Shown here: positions 1-6,353 of the stretch, in pieces
How positions within the stretch are numbered: position 1 is the stretch's first letter
Layout: the number at the start of each line of letters is the position of its first letter
Program-made: the position numbers and the translations under genes
Origin: Verrucomicrobia bacterium UBA2460
Lineage (GTDB): Bacteria; Verrucomicrobiota; Verrucomicrobiia; Methylacidiphilales; Verrucolacustridaceae
Direction of reading: 5' to 3'
Length of the DNA stretch: 10,668 bases
Assembly (NCBI GenBank): GCA_002342345.1
Contig: DDPU01000023.1
Coordinates: 1-10,668, forward strand
Notes under the pieces: model-generated
What the model was told of the DNA's origin: nothing
The model's input: only the letters and a program-made list of their open reading frames with translations
Database searches by the model: none

Positions 1-710
1 GGTCTTTTCACCGGATGCACGCTCCATGCCCCGTCCAGGGAATCCGGAAGAGAGGCGGCTTCCGGGCGCACAAAGCGGTCCTGCTCCCCCATGCCGGACA
101 CGCGGAATCCCAGATGGTGCACCGTGGTCGGCAGGTCAATTTCCAGGTAGATCCTCGGCCCCGCCGGGGCCTGGCTCATCGCCTCCCAAGCCTCCCTCGT
201 CCAAAAAGATCCGGTGCCCAAAAAAGACAGCATCACCGAGGGATCCGGTCTCCGGCTAATGGAGCGGAAATATTTTTCGAACTCGGGATCCTGCCGGTGA
301 AAAAGAAGGTGGGGATCGTTGGTCTGGTCGATCCGCTGGAGCGAGTGGCCCAGCACATCGGCCTTTTGCCGCGTCGCCCGATCCAGAATCTTTTCCTCCC
401 AGTCAGCCACCAGCGGGAAATGGTCCCCCTCCCAAAGGGCCACATGGCTCCAGTTGCCTTGGCTGAGATGATCGGCCACGGGCCCAAAAAGGCCGCGATA
501 GGACTGCTTTTCCGGCGGGTGCCGCACGGTCCTCAGCCAGGGATCCTCCACCCAGGCCTTGGGGCGGAAGGAAACGGAATCAAAATCGGTCTTTTTGCCG
601 CCGTGGAGAAGCAGAAGATCCGCACGGGGAAGAATCCGTCCCCACACCGACAAAATTTCCCGCACCTGCGGATCCGCCTGGTGGGCCAGGAGGACATGTA
701 AAACCTTCAA
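1..710 (-). CDS. Glycosyltransferase-like protein, C-terminus cut by window edge
   Basis: The reading frame runs open on the minus strand from a TTG at 710-708 to the left edge, giving 236 residues with no stop. The TTG overlaps the TGA of the upstream 86-aa gene (TTGA, 710-707) and has a GGGAG ribosome site at 720-716 with 5-nt spacing, which decides this start. The protein opens with a hydrophobic strand (MKVLHVLLAH). An acidic WEGDH motif at residues 93-97 resembles the DxD-type metal/nucleotide site of GT-A enzymes. A TGSFWTREAW segment near 166-175 resembles the acceptor-loop region of such enzymes. I do not recognise a named family; the glycosyltransferase call is inferred from these weak motifs and from its place at the end of a glycosyltransferase operon. 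It has no signal peptide or membrane segment, so it is probably cytoplasmic. That it is a real coding region is much surer than its function. Confidence 0.72.
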   Translation of the reverse strand, partial: MKVLHVLLAHQADPQVREILSVWGRILPRADLLLLHGGKKTDFDSVSFRPKAWVEDPWLRTVRHPPEKQSYRGLFGPVADHLSQGNWSHVALWEGDHFPLVADWEEKILDRATRQKADVLGHSLQRIDQTNDPHLLFHRQDPEFEKYFRSISRRPDPSVMLSFLGTGSFWTREAWEAMSQAPAGPRIYLEIDLPTTVHHLGFRVSGMGEQDRFVRPEAASLPDSLDGAWSVHPVKR

Positions 711-967
711 GGGCGCTCCCGGGGAAAATCCGCGTCTCCCGGGCGGACGAATCCAAGCCATTGGACGCGATAACGGATGTCCGGGGCCGGCAAAAAGTCA
801 GCCCGGACCTTTTCCCGGAGGCCGAGCACCAGGATTTTTCCCCGCCAGGGAATCAGAAACCCCCGGCCCAGCAACTCTCCGGTGCGATGGTCCCGGATGG
901 GATGGCCAAGCCAACGGACCAGGCCATCCAGCGTCCGGATCGCCCCGCGGCGGAACCAGCCCCTCAT
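707..967 (-). CDS. Small conserved-looking hypothetical protein (86 aa)
   Basis: I cannot name this protein. It starts at ATG 967-965, overlapping the TGA of the upstream GT4 gene (ATGA, 967-964). It ends at TGA 709-707, overlapping the TTG start of the next gene. The chain of overlaps on both sides argues strongly that it is translated. It is basic, has no cysteine, signal peptide or membrane segment, and begins with an arginine-rich helix-like stretch (MRGWFRRGAIRTL). The middle, GRGFLIPWRGKILVLGL (residues 34-50), looks like beta strands around a tight turn, followed by a proline- and arginine-rich tail. It is too short to be a glycosyltransferase on its own. It could be an accessory or scaffold protein, or a small domain serving the glycosyltransferases either side; that is inference from position only. 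No ribosome site is clear apart from a G-rich run just before the ATG. Confidence 0.7.
   Translation of the reverse strand: MRGWFRRGAIRTLDGLVRWLGHPIRDHRTGELLGRGFLIPWRGKILVLGLREKVRADFLPAPDIRYRVQWLGFVRPGDADFPRERP
716..720 (-). promoter_or_regulatory. Ribosome binding site for the TTG-started glycosyltransferase-like gene
   Basis: The minus strand reads GGGAG, then 5 nt, then TTG at 710. The site lies inside the last codons of the 86-aa gene, as expected for translational coupling. It supports the TTG over any later start. Confidence 0.5.
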
Positions 968-2109
968 CCCCGGCCCGCACTGGGGGAAAATGCCAGGTCC
1001 TCAATCACGGAAACATACTGGCGGAGAATCCGGTTCCCGTCGAACTCCTCCGCCTTGCGTTTGCCCTCCCGACCCATCCGTACGCGCAATTCCGGATCCC
1101 GCGCCAGCTGCAGGATCCGTGCCGCCATGCCCGCGATGTCCCCGGGGGGCACGAGAAAGCCCTCGCGGCCCTCGGTCACCACATCCCGCGGACCATCCGC
1201 GTCGGAAACAACCACCGGCACCCCTGCGGCCAAAGCCTCGGGCACCACATTCCCCAGCCCCTCGTAGGCGGTGGTCATCACCGCAATGTCGGCGGCGGCC
1301 AAAAAAGCCCATCCGTTCTTTTGTTCCCCCAAAAACCGGATCTGCCCGCCCAACCCGAGCCCCTCGCTCAGCCTCTCCAGCCCGGCCCTTTCCGGACCAT
1401 CCCCAACGATCCAAAGACGCGCCTGGATTCCCTCCCGGGCAACCACCCCCCAGGCGCGGATCAGCCAATCCACCCGTTTCTGATCGACCAACCGGCCGAC
1501 GCTGACCACGTGAACCTCCTTCTCGTCCCATCCCCAGCGCTCCCGGACCGCCCCACGCTCCTCCGGCGTGGGCAGGACGGCATGACTCAGGGGGTTGGGG
1601 ATCGAGAGGATCTTGTCCGGCGGGCAAAGTCCCCGGTAAAGAAACTGGTACCGGGGCCCCTCGCAGAGGGTGATCACCCTGGCCGCCAGCCGGCAGGGGA
1701 TTTTTTCCGAGAAAAAATTCCGCAGGATCCGCAACGGGTCCCAATCGGTGTAAAAAGCCGGCCACTGGACCACGTAGAGCACGTTGCGGATCCCCGCGAG
1801 GCGGGCCGCAAGGGCGCCGACCGGTCCGGCCCACTGGCCGTGGAGGATGACCACGTCGGGACGGATCTTCCTGAACCACCGGACCAGCTGGATAAACCCG
1901 ATGCCCAGCCACCGCTTCTTGTCCAACCGGAGCTGCCGGTGGGGGATGCCCACGCGATCGCACATTTTGGCAATCAACCCGCTGCCCCCGTGCAGGATGA
2001 CGCTGTCGAACTCCGCAAGATAGAAGAGCATGTGCCGGACGAGGCTGCGCGGCCCGCCTCCCGGGCCGTCCAGGTGGGTGACCTGAACCATGCGAAGCCT
2101 GCGCCTCAT
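964..2109 (-). CDS. GT4-family glycosyltransferase (twin B)
   Basis: This is a retaining GT-B glycosyltransferase of the GT4 type, 381 aa, which would transfer a sugar from a nucleotide donor to a lipid-linked glycan at the cytoplasmic face of the inner membrane. The N-terminal domain has the glycine-rich donor/acceptor loop GPGGGP (15-20) and HGQWAGP (90-96). The C-terminal domain has GRLVDQKR (205-212), GDGPE (236-240) and the GT4 EX7E pair E283/E291 within YEGLGNVVPEA. Length is normal for the family. The ATG at 2109 overlaps the stop of the upstream twin (ATGA); a second in-frame ATG at residue 7 lies just before the first beta strand and is an alternative start. There is no good ribosome site, so translational coupling is likely. 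Many motifs are shared with the preceding gene, pointing to tandem duplication. Donor sugar and linkage cannot be read from the sequence. Confidence 0.93.
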   Translation of the reverse strand: MRRRLRMVQVTHLDGPGGGPRSLVRHMLFYLAEFDSVILHGGSGLIAKMCDRVGIPHRQLRLDKKRWLGIGFIQLVRWFRKIRPDVVILHGQWAGPVGALAARLAGIRNVLYVVQWPAFYTDWDPLRILRNFFSEKIPCRLAARVITLCEGPRYQFLYRGLCPPDKILSIPNPLSHAVLPTPEERGAVRERWGWDEKEVHVVSVGRLVDQKRVDWLIRAWGVVAREGIQARLWIVGDGPERAGLERLSEGLGLGGQIRFLGEQKNGWAFLAAADIAVMTTAYEGLGNVVPEALAAGVPVVVSDADGPRDVVTEGREGFLVPPGDIAGMAARILQLARDPELRVRMGREGKRKAEEFDGNRILRQYVSVIEDLAFSPSAGRG

Positions 2110-3251
2110 GGACCCGGCCCCAGCGCATCGAGCAGATTCCGGTACTGGAGAAGCGACTTCTGCCAGTCCCAGCGATCCACCCGGGATTCCGCCTCATCCC
2201 CCAGCCTCCGCCTGAACCCGGGATCCCGCGCCAACTCCGCCAAGCGGGCCGCGAAAGCACCGGTGTCGCCCGGGCGGACCAAAATTCCGGTGACCCCGTC
2301 CTCCACGGAGTCCTCCACCCCGTCAACCTTCATCGCCAAGACGGGCCGCCCGCACAACATTGCCTCCAGCGGAACCAGGGCGTGCCCCTCGTAAAGGCTG
2401 GTCATCGCCACCAGATCGGCCGCCGCCATCCAGTCGAAGGCCTCGTCCTGCTCGCCGGCAAACCGCACCCTCCCGCCCATCCCGGCCTCGCGGACAAAAC
2501 GCTCCAGGGCCGGCTTTTCCGGCCCGTCGCCCACCAGGTGAAGGAACGAGCGCGCGGAGAGCTCCGGCGCCGCCGCCAAAAATTTCCGCCAGGATTCCAG
2601 CATCCAGTCAGGTCTTTTTTGGTCCACCAGCCTTCCCGCAAAGACGACATGAAATTCCCCCGGTTGCCAGCCGCGCCCGGCCCGCAGCCTTTTTTTCTCC
2701 TCCCCCCCCATCTTCCGGGACAGATCCACTCCGTTGGGAATCTGCACGATCTTCTCCTCCGGACCCCACCCCCGGTAAATGTAGTTCCGGCGGCTGCCCG
2801 AGGAGAGCACGACGACCCGATCGCACCACCTCAGCGGCAAGCGCTCCGCGAGGTAATTTCTCAGGGCCCGGTCCCACCGGTTGCTATGATAAAAGGCGGG
2901 GCAATGGGCGATGTAGACGGTCCGCGTGTGCCCCGCCATCCGGCAGGCCATCGCCCCGAGCGGCCCGGCCCACTGTCCATGGAGAATGGCCACGTGTGGT
3001 TTTTCCCGGCGCAGGAGGGCCACCAGCCGCGGCAGCCCACGCCAGGCCCGGGCCAGGGGAAAAAGGGGCAGCCGGTGGAACGGTCTTTTTTCCCGCAGGC
3101 ACCAGGCCGCCATCCGCCCCTCCCCGTCCGCCGCCACGGACTGGTCCCACTGCCCTTTCAGACCCTCCAGAAGCTGGGTGGCAACGACGGGACCGCCTCC
3201 GGGCCCATCCCGGTGGATGAGATGCAACAAACGGCCGCGGCAAGCCTTCAC
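2106..3251 (-). CDS. GT4-family glycosyltransferase (twin A)
   Basis: This is a GT-B fold GT4-type glycosyltransferase, the first gene of the leftmost minus-strand operon. From a GTG at 3251 it is 381 aa, the same length as its downstream twin. Motifs, numbered from that start: GPGGGP (16-21), HGQWAGP (91-97), an IPNGVD donor-loop segment (171-176), GRLVDQKR (206-213), GDGPEK (241-246) and the EX7E pair E288/E296 in YEGHALVPLEA. The frame could also start at TTG 3281, ten codons earlier, after which a stop lies three codons upstream. I prefer GTG because the distance to GPGGG then matches the twin (15 versus 14 residues); neither start has a clear ribosome site. The end overlaps the next start by ATGA. 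It should act in the cytoplasm in glycan assembly; donor and acceptor are unknown. The divergent epimerase gene begins only 50 bp away. Confidence 0.92.
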   Translation of the reverse strand: MKACRGRLLHLIHRDGPGGGPVVATQLLEGLKGQWDQSVAADGEGRMAAWCLREKRPFHRLPLFPLARAWRGLPRLVALLRREKPHVAILHGQWAGPLGAMACRMAGHTRTVYIAHCPAFYHSNRWDRALRNYLAERLPLRWCDRVVVLSSGSRRNYIYRGWGPEEKIVQIPNGVDLSRKMGGEEKKRLRAGRGWQPGEFHVVFAGRLVDQKRPDWMLESWRKFLAAAPELSARSFLHLVGDGPEKPALERFVREAGMGGRVRFAGEQDEAFDWMAAADLVAMTSLYEGHALVPLEAMLCGRPVLAMKVDGVEDSVEDGVTGILVRPGDTGAFAARLAELARDPGFRRRLGDEAESRVDRWDWQKSLLQYRNLLDALGPGP

Positions 3252-3301
3252 CCGACCGAATTTGTCTTGGGGGCTGGGCAAAGGGAATTACGATTTGCGC
3301 C

Positions 3302-4171
3302 ATGATTCTTCTTCTGGGTTCCACGGGCTACGTGGGCTCGGCCATCCGGCGGCATCTGGAAGCCCGGGCCATCCCTTTTCATTCCCTGTCCCTGCGGGAC
3401 AACCACCGGGACGCGCGTGATGTGCTGCTGGAGGCGGTCCGCCGGCTCAAGCCGCAGTTTCTCATCTGCGCCGCCGGATTCACCGGCAAACCGAATGTCG
3501 ACGCCTCGGAGGGACAGAAAGCCCTTTGCATCGAGGCCAACATCGGTCTGCCGGCCAAAATCGGGGAGGTCTGCGCCTCCGAAAAAATCCCCTGGGGCCA
3601 CGTCTCCTCGGGGTGCATCTACACGGGCAGCCGCCCGGACGGATCCGGGTTCACCGAGGAGGATCCGCCCAACTTCGATTTCCGCCACAACAACTGCAGC
3701 TTCTACAGCGGGACCAAGGCCCTCGCCGAGGAGGTCCTGCGGGACATGCCCAATCTTTATCTCTGGCGGCTGCGCATCCCCTTCAGCCATGTCGACAACC
3801 CCCGCAACTATCTCAGCAAGCTGATGCGCTACGCCCGCCTCGTTGATGTGCGCAACTCCATCTCCAACCTGGAGGATTTTGCCCGGATCACCCACGACTG
3901 CTGGGCGCAGCGGATCCCCTTCGGCATCTACAATGTGACCAACCCGGGCAGCGTCACCACGCGCCAGGTGGTCGGCCTTCTCCAGAAGGCCGGGCTGGGG
4001 CCGAAAAATTACGAATTCTTTGAGAGCGTTGAGGCCTTTCACCGCCTGGCCACCTGCACCCCCCGCGCCAACTGCGTGATGGATTCGTCCAAGCTGCTCC
4101 GCGCCGGCATCCGCCTGCCCTCGGTGGAGGAGTCGCTCGGGGACTGCCTGCGCCGGTGGCAACCGGCCTAG
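3302..4171 (+). CDS. NAD(P)-dependent sugar-nucleotide 3,5-epimerase/4-reductase, UER1/NRS-ER-like (RmlD superfamily)
   Basis: This 289-aa extended SDR protein would turn an NDP-4-keto-6-deoxyhexose into a rhamnose- or fucose-type donor in the cytosol. Visible: the Rossmann motif GSTGYVG (6-12), a GFTGKPNVD segment (59-67), SSGCIY with C105, GSGFTEEDPPNF (114-125), catalytic Y135 and K139 (YSGTK), DNPRNYLSKLMRY with K173, and NVTNPGSV (211-218). From memory, these blocks follow the C-terminal half of plant RHM and UER1/NRS-ER and their giant-virus relatives more closely than ordinary bacterial RmlD. In those enzymes a cysteine and a lysine 68 residues apart do the epimerisation; C105 and K173 are likewise 68 apart. 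So one protein may both epimerise and reduce. The ATG is fixed because no other in-frame start lies just upstream and the Rossmann strand begins at once. No ribosome site is visible, so it may be leaderless. Its stop overlaps that of the convergent dehydratase gene (CTAG). Substrate is uncertain: the neighbour suggests a GDP sugar, the homology a UDP or dTDP sugar. Confidence 0.88.
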   Translation: MILLLGSTGYVGSAIRRHLEARAIPFHSLSLRDNHRDARDVLLEAVRRLKPQFLICAAGFTGKPNVDASEGQKALCIEANIGLPAKIGEVCASEKIPWGHVSSGCIYTGSRPDGSGFTEEDPPNFDFRHNNCSFYSGTKALAEEVLRDMPNLYLWRLRIPFSHVDNPRNYLSKLMRYARLVDVRNSISNLEDFARITHDCWAQRIPFGIYNVTNPGSVTTRQVVGLLQKAGLGPKNYEFFESVEAFHRLATCTPRANCVMDSSKLLRAGIRLPSVEESLGDCLRRWQPA

Positions 4172-5139
4172 GCCCGGTCTTCCCGCTGCCGCTCCCGCAC
4201 CAGTTCCGCCACCACCTCCGGCATGGTCCGCCGCGCCTGCCACGGCAGCAGCCGGCGCGCTTTTTCGGGCAGGGCCCGGCTGATTTTCAAATCCGACGGA
4301 CGCAACAGGGAGGGCCGGGACTCCACATGCTCCCGCCATTCGAGGCCCACTTGGGCAAAGGCCTCCCGGCAAAAATCCGCCAGGGAGCAGGTGACCCCGG
4401 TGGCCACGACAAAATCCTCGGGCTCCTTCCGCTGCAACATCCTCCACATGGCCTCCACGTACTCCGGCGCCCATCCCCAGTCCCGGGAAACATCGAGGTT
4501 GCCCAAAATAAGCTTCTCTCCCGAGCCCCGCGCAATCCGGCAGGCGGCGGCGACGATCTTGGCCGTGACAAAGCGCTCGGGCCGGAGGGGCGATTCATGA
4601 TTGAAAAGAAGGCCGGAACAGGCGAACAGCCCGTAAGCCTCACGATAGTTTGCCACCTCCCAAAATGCGGCACATTTGGCCACGGCATACGGGCTGCGCG
4701 GGCGGAACGGGGTTTCTTCCCGGGCCGGCTCGCCATGGGTATCCCCGAAACATTCGCTCGAAGCCGCATGATAGATGCGGGTGGGATGGCCGAGAAAGCG
4801 GATGGCCTCCAGCAGGTTGAGCGTCCCCACCGCCACGCTGTCCAGGGTTTCCACCGGCTGGTCAAAGGAAAGGCCCACCGAGCTTTGTCCCGCGAGGTGG
4901 TAGATCTCCGCCGGCTGGACCTGTTTCAGGGTCTGCAGGACGCTGCGGAAATCGGTGGTCACCATGGAATGGAGATGGACGCGGGACAGAACGCCGAGGC
5001 GCTCCAGGCCGGGGAAGGAATGCAGGGCGGCATCCCGCGAGGTCCCGTGAACCTCGTAATTTTTTTCCAGAAGAAATTGCGCCAAATAAGCCCCGTCCTG
5101 TCCGGAAATCCCGGTGATCAGGGCAACAGGCCGGGCCAT
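4168..5139 (-). CDS. gmd: GDP-mannose 4,6-dehydratase-like SDR
   Basis: This 323-aa extended SDR is predicted to convert GDP-D-mannose to GDP-4-keto-6-deoxy-D-mannose, the precursor of GDP-fucose, GDP-rhamnose and related sugars. Visible: the NAD(P) motif TGISGQDGAYLA (9-20), HLAGQSSVGLSFDQPVET (81-98), SSECFG (127-132) with the active-site Ser/Glu, catalytic Y151 and K155 (YAVAK), NHESPLRPERFVT (180-192) and the family signature GNLDVSRDWGWAPEYVEAMW (213-232). It is slightly shorter than typical GMD (about 340-370 aa), and the usual SPRRG is SPLRP. That may mark a subgroup or a related NDP-sugar dehydratase, so the substrate is likely but not proven. The ATG at 5139 directly precedes the Rossmann strand; no Shine-Dalgarno is visible upstream on this strand. 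It lies alone on its strand, convergent with the epimerase/reductase (shared CTAG stops at 4168-4171) and divergent from the GT9 gene. Confidence 0.88.
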   Translation of the reverse strand: MARPVALITGISGQDGAYLAQFLLEKNYEVHGTSRDAALHSFPGLERLGVLSRVHLHSMVTTDFRSVLQTLKQVQPAEIYHLAGQSSVGLSFDQPVETLDSVAVGTLNLLEAIRFLGHPTRIYHAASSECFGDTHGEPAREETPFRPRSPYAVAKCAAFWEVANYREAYGLFACSGLLFNHESPLRPERFVTAKIVAAACRIARGSGEKLILGNLDVSRDWGWAPEYVEAMWRMLQRKEPEDFVVATGVTCSLADFCREAFAQVGLEWREHVESRPSLLRPSDLKISRALPEKARRLLPWQARRTMPEVVAELVRERQREDRA

Positions 5140-5209
5140 GGAGTCATTTAAGGAGGAGTCGCCGGCGCCGTCGAGGCGGACAAAGCGGCCTTGCCGAGGC
5201 CCTCCGTTT

Positions 5210-5215
5210 GGGGAG
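5210..5215 (+). promoter_or_regulatory. Ribosome binding site favouring the GTG start at 5226
   Basis: GGGGAG lies 10 nt before GTG 5226, in frame with the GT9 gene. An alternative TTG start at 5208 has only a GAGG 8 nt upstream. The stronger match and the preferred codon favour GTG. Confidence 0.45.
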
Positions 5216-5225
5216 TAATCATCCC

Positions 5226-6353
5226 GTGCTGCAGAAAGACGCCTTCCGGAATCCCTGGCTCTATCTTCCCGCGCTCGGCACCGAGGCGATGGCTCCCCTG
5301 CTCAGGGCCTGGGCGCGGATCCGGACTGGCCCGCCGACCCCGCCGGAGAGGTGGCGCAAGGGGATCCTGATCGGGGAATCGCACATCGGCGATGTCCTCT
5401 ACAACACCTCCTCGCTGCCCCGGCTGAAAGAGGGCCTGCCCCGATGCGATTGGGTTTGCCTTGCGGAACCCCCGGCCTCGGAGGTTCTGCGCGACAACCC
5501 CAACCTTGCGGGGGTCGCCGCCTTCCCCCGCCCCTTCGGCAGGGGAGCCAGGGACCAGGAAACCCTCGCCTGGCTTAAGGCCCAAAAATTTGACGTGGCC
5601 CTTTGTTATAATTGCGGAATGTACGGGCGCGATCTTGCCCTCGCGATCCGGGCGGGCATCCCCAACCGGGTCGGGTATGTGCACAAGGGTTTTTCCGGGT
5701 GGGTCACCCACCCCGCTCCCTTTCGGCATCGGCAACCCTACCCGGCCTATTTCCGGGATCTGGTCGCCCACCTGACCGGACAGCCCCCCCTCGGAAACCT
5801 GCGCCCCCAGGTCTTTCCGGATTCCGCCGACGAAAAAATGGCGGACGGCGTCCGGCAAAGGCTCCGGGGCACCCCGGGGTTGCCCTGGTTGGCCTGTTTC
5901 GTGACCACACGCCAGCCCAGCGGATCCTGGCCGCGGGAGGCGTTCGGTCGGGTGCTGCAGCTTCTCCAAAAAAATTGGAATGTGGTGCTGTGCGGAGCGG
6001 CCGCTGACCGCGAGATCCTGCAGCAGGTCCAACAGTCCCACCGTCCCGATGCGGAAATCCTCGCCGGCGACCTGCCCCTGCGTGCCCTGGTCGCATTTCT
6101 GAAACATTGCCGGGCCTGCCTGTGCGCCGATTCCGGCCCCCGGCACCTGGCCAACGCCGCCGGCATCCCCGTTTTTTTTCCGAGAAACCTCTGGTTCGGC
6201 AAAGAGGAGGCCGGGCCCTATCTGCCCACCGAGCACGACTTCTCTCCTCCGTTGGAACATTTGTCCCACGAACGCCAGGCAAAGCTCCTTCGGGAAATCC
6301 CGCCCGAACCCGTTGCGGAAATGCTCAGACAGCTTGCCGGGAAAAACCCGTGA
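5226..6353 (+). CDS. GT9-family glycosyltransferase (heptosyltransferase-like)
   Basis: This 375-aa protein has the layout of the ADP-heptose:LPS heptosyltransferase family (GT9, GT-B fold). Numbered from GTG 5226: the N-terminal strand and loop GILIGESHIGDVLYNTSSLP (46-65), a QPSGSWPREAFGRVLQLL block (230-247) typical of the domain junction, and the signature ADSGPRHLANAAGIPV (301-316) with its conserved Asp-Ser-Gly and His-Leu. Before the first strand there is an extension of about 45 residues with aromatic and proline-rich character, longer than in WaaC/WaaF-type proteins. It would act at the cytoplasmic membrane face. In a polysaccharide locus it may transfer a heptose or another sugar rather than build LPS inner core; this is inference. 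An in-frame TTG at 5208 is an alternative start. The stop TGA overlaps the next gene's GTG (GTGA, 6350-6353), so the two are co-translated. Confidence 0.88.
   Translation: MLQKDAFRNPWLYLPALGTEAMAPLLRAWARIRTGPPTPPERWRKGILIGESHIGDVLYNTSSLPRLKEGLPRCDWVCLAEPPASEVLRDNPNLAGVAAFPRPFGRGARDQETLAWLKAQKFDVALCYNCGMYGRDLALAIRAGIPNRVGYVHKGFSGWVTHPAPFRHRQPYPAYFRDLVAHLTGQPPLGNLRPQVFPDSADEKMADGVRQRLRGTPGLPWLACFVTTRQPSGSWPREAFGRVLQLLQKNWNVVLCGAAADREILQQVQQSHRPDAEILAGDLPLRALVAFLKHCRACLCADSGPRHLANAAGIPVFFPRNLWFGKEEAGPYLPTEHDFSPPLEHLSHERQAKLLREIPPEPVAEMLRQLAGKNP

Noticed and set aside
559..2394. A 611-codon plus-strand open frame opposite the leftmost glycosyltransferase operon
   Set aside because: It is a Pro/Arg/Gly/His-rich antisense shadow spanning three genes on the other strand, with no domain and no ribosome site; long antisense frames are expected in GC-rich coding DNA.
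4168..4171. Bidirectional terminator at the convergent gene ends (also 7471-7474)
   Set aside because: The stop codons overlap and no GC stem with a T-run surrounds either junction, so no intrinsic terminator can be supported.
4156..5151. A 331-codon plus-strand frame opposite the dehydratase gene
   Set aside because: The minus strand carries every GMD signature; the plus translation has no recognisable motif.
5150..5158. Perfect plus-strand Shine-Dalgarno AAGGAGGAG
   Set aside because: No ATG, GTG or TTG follows at usable distance; the nearest in-frame GT9 starts are more than 45 nt away, so it is probably chance or a relic.
5148..6269. A 373-codon minus-strand frame opposite the GT9 gene
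   Set aside because: Low-information Gly/Pro-rich translation; the GT9 motifs lie on the plus strand.
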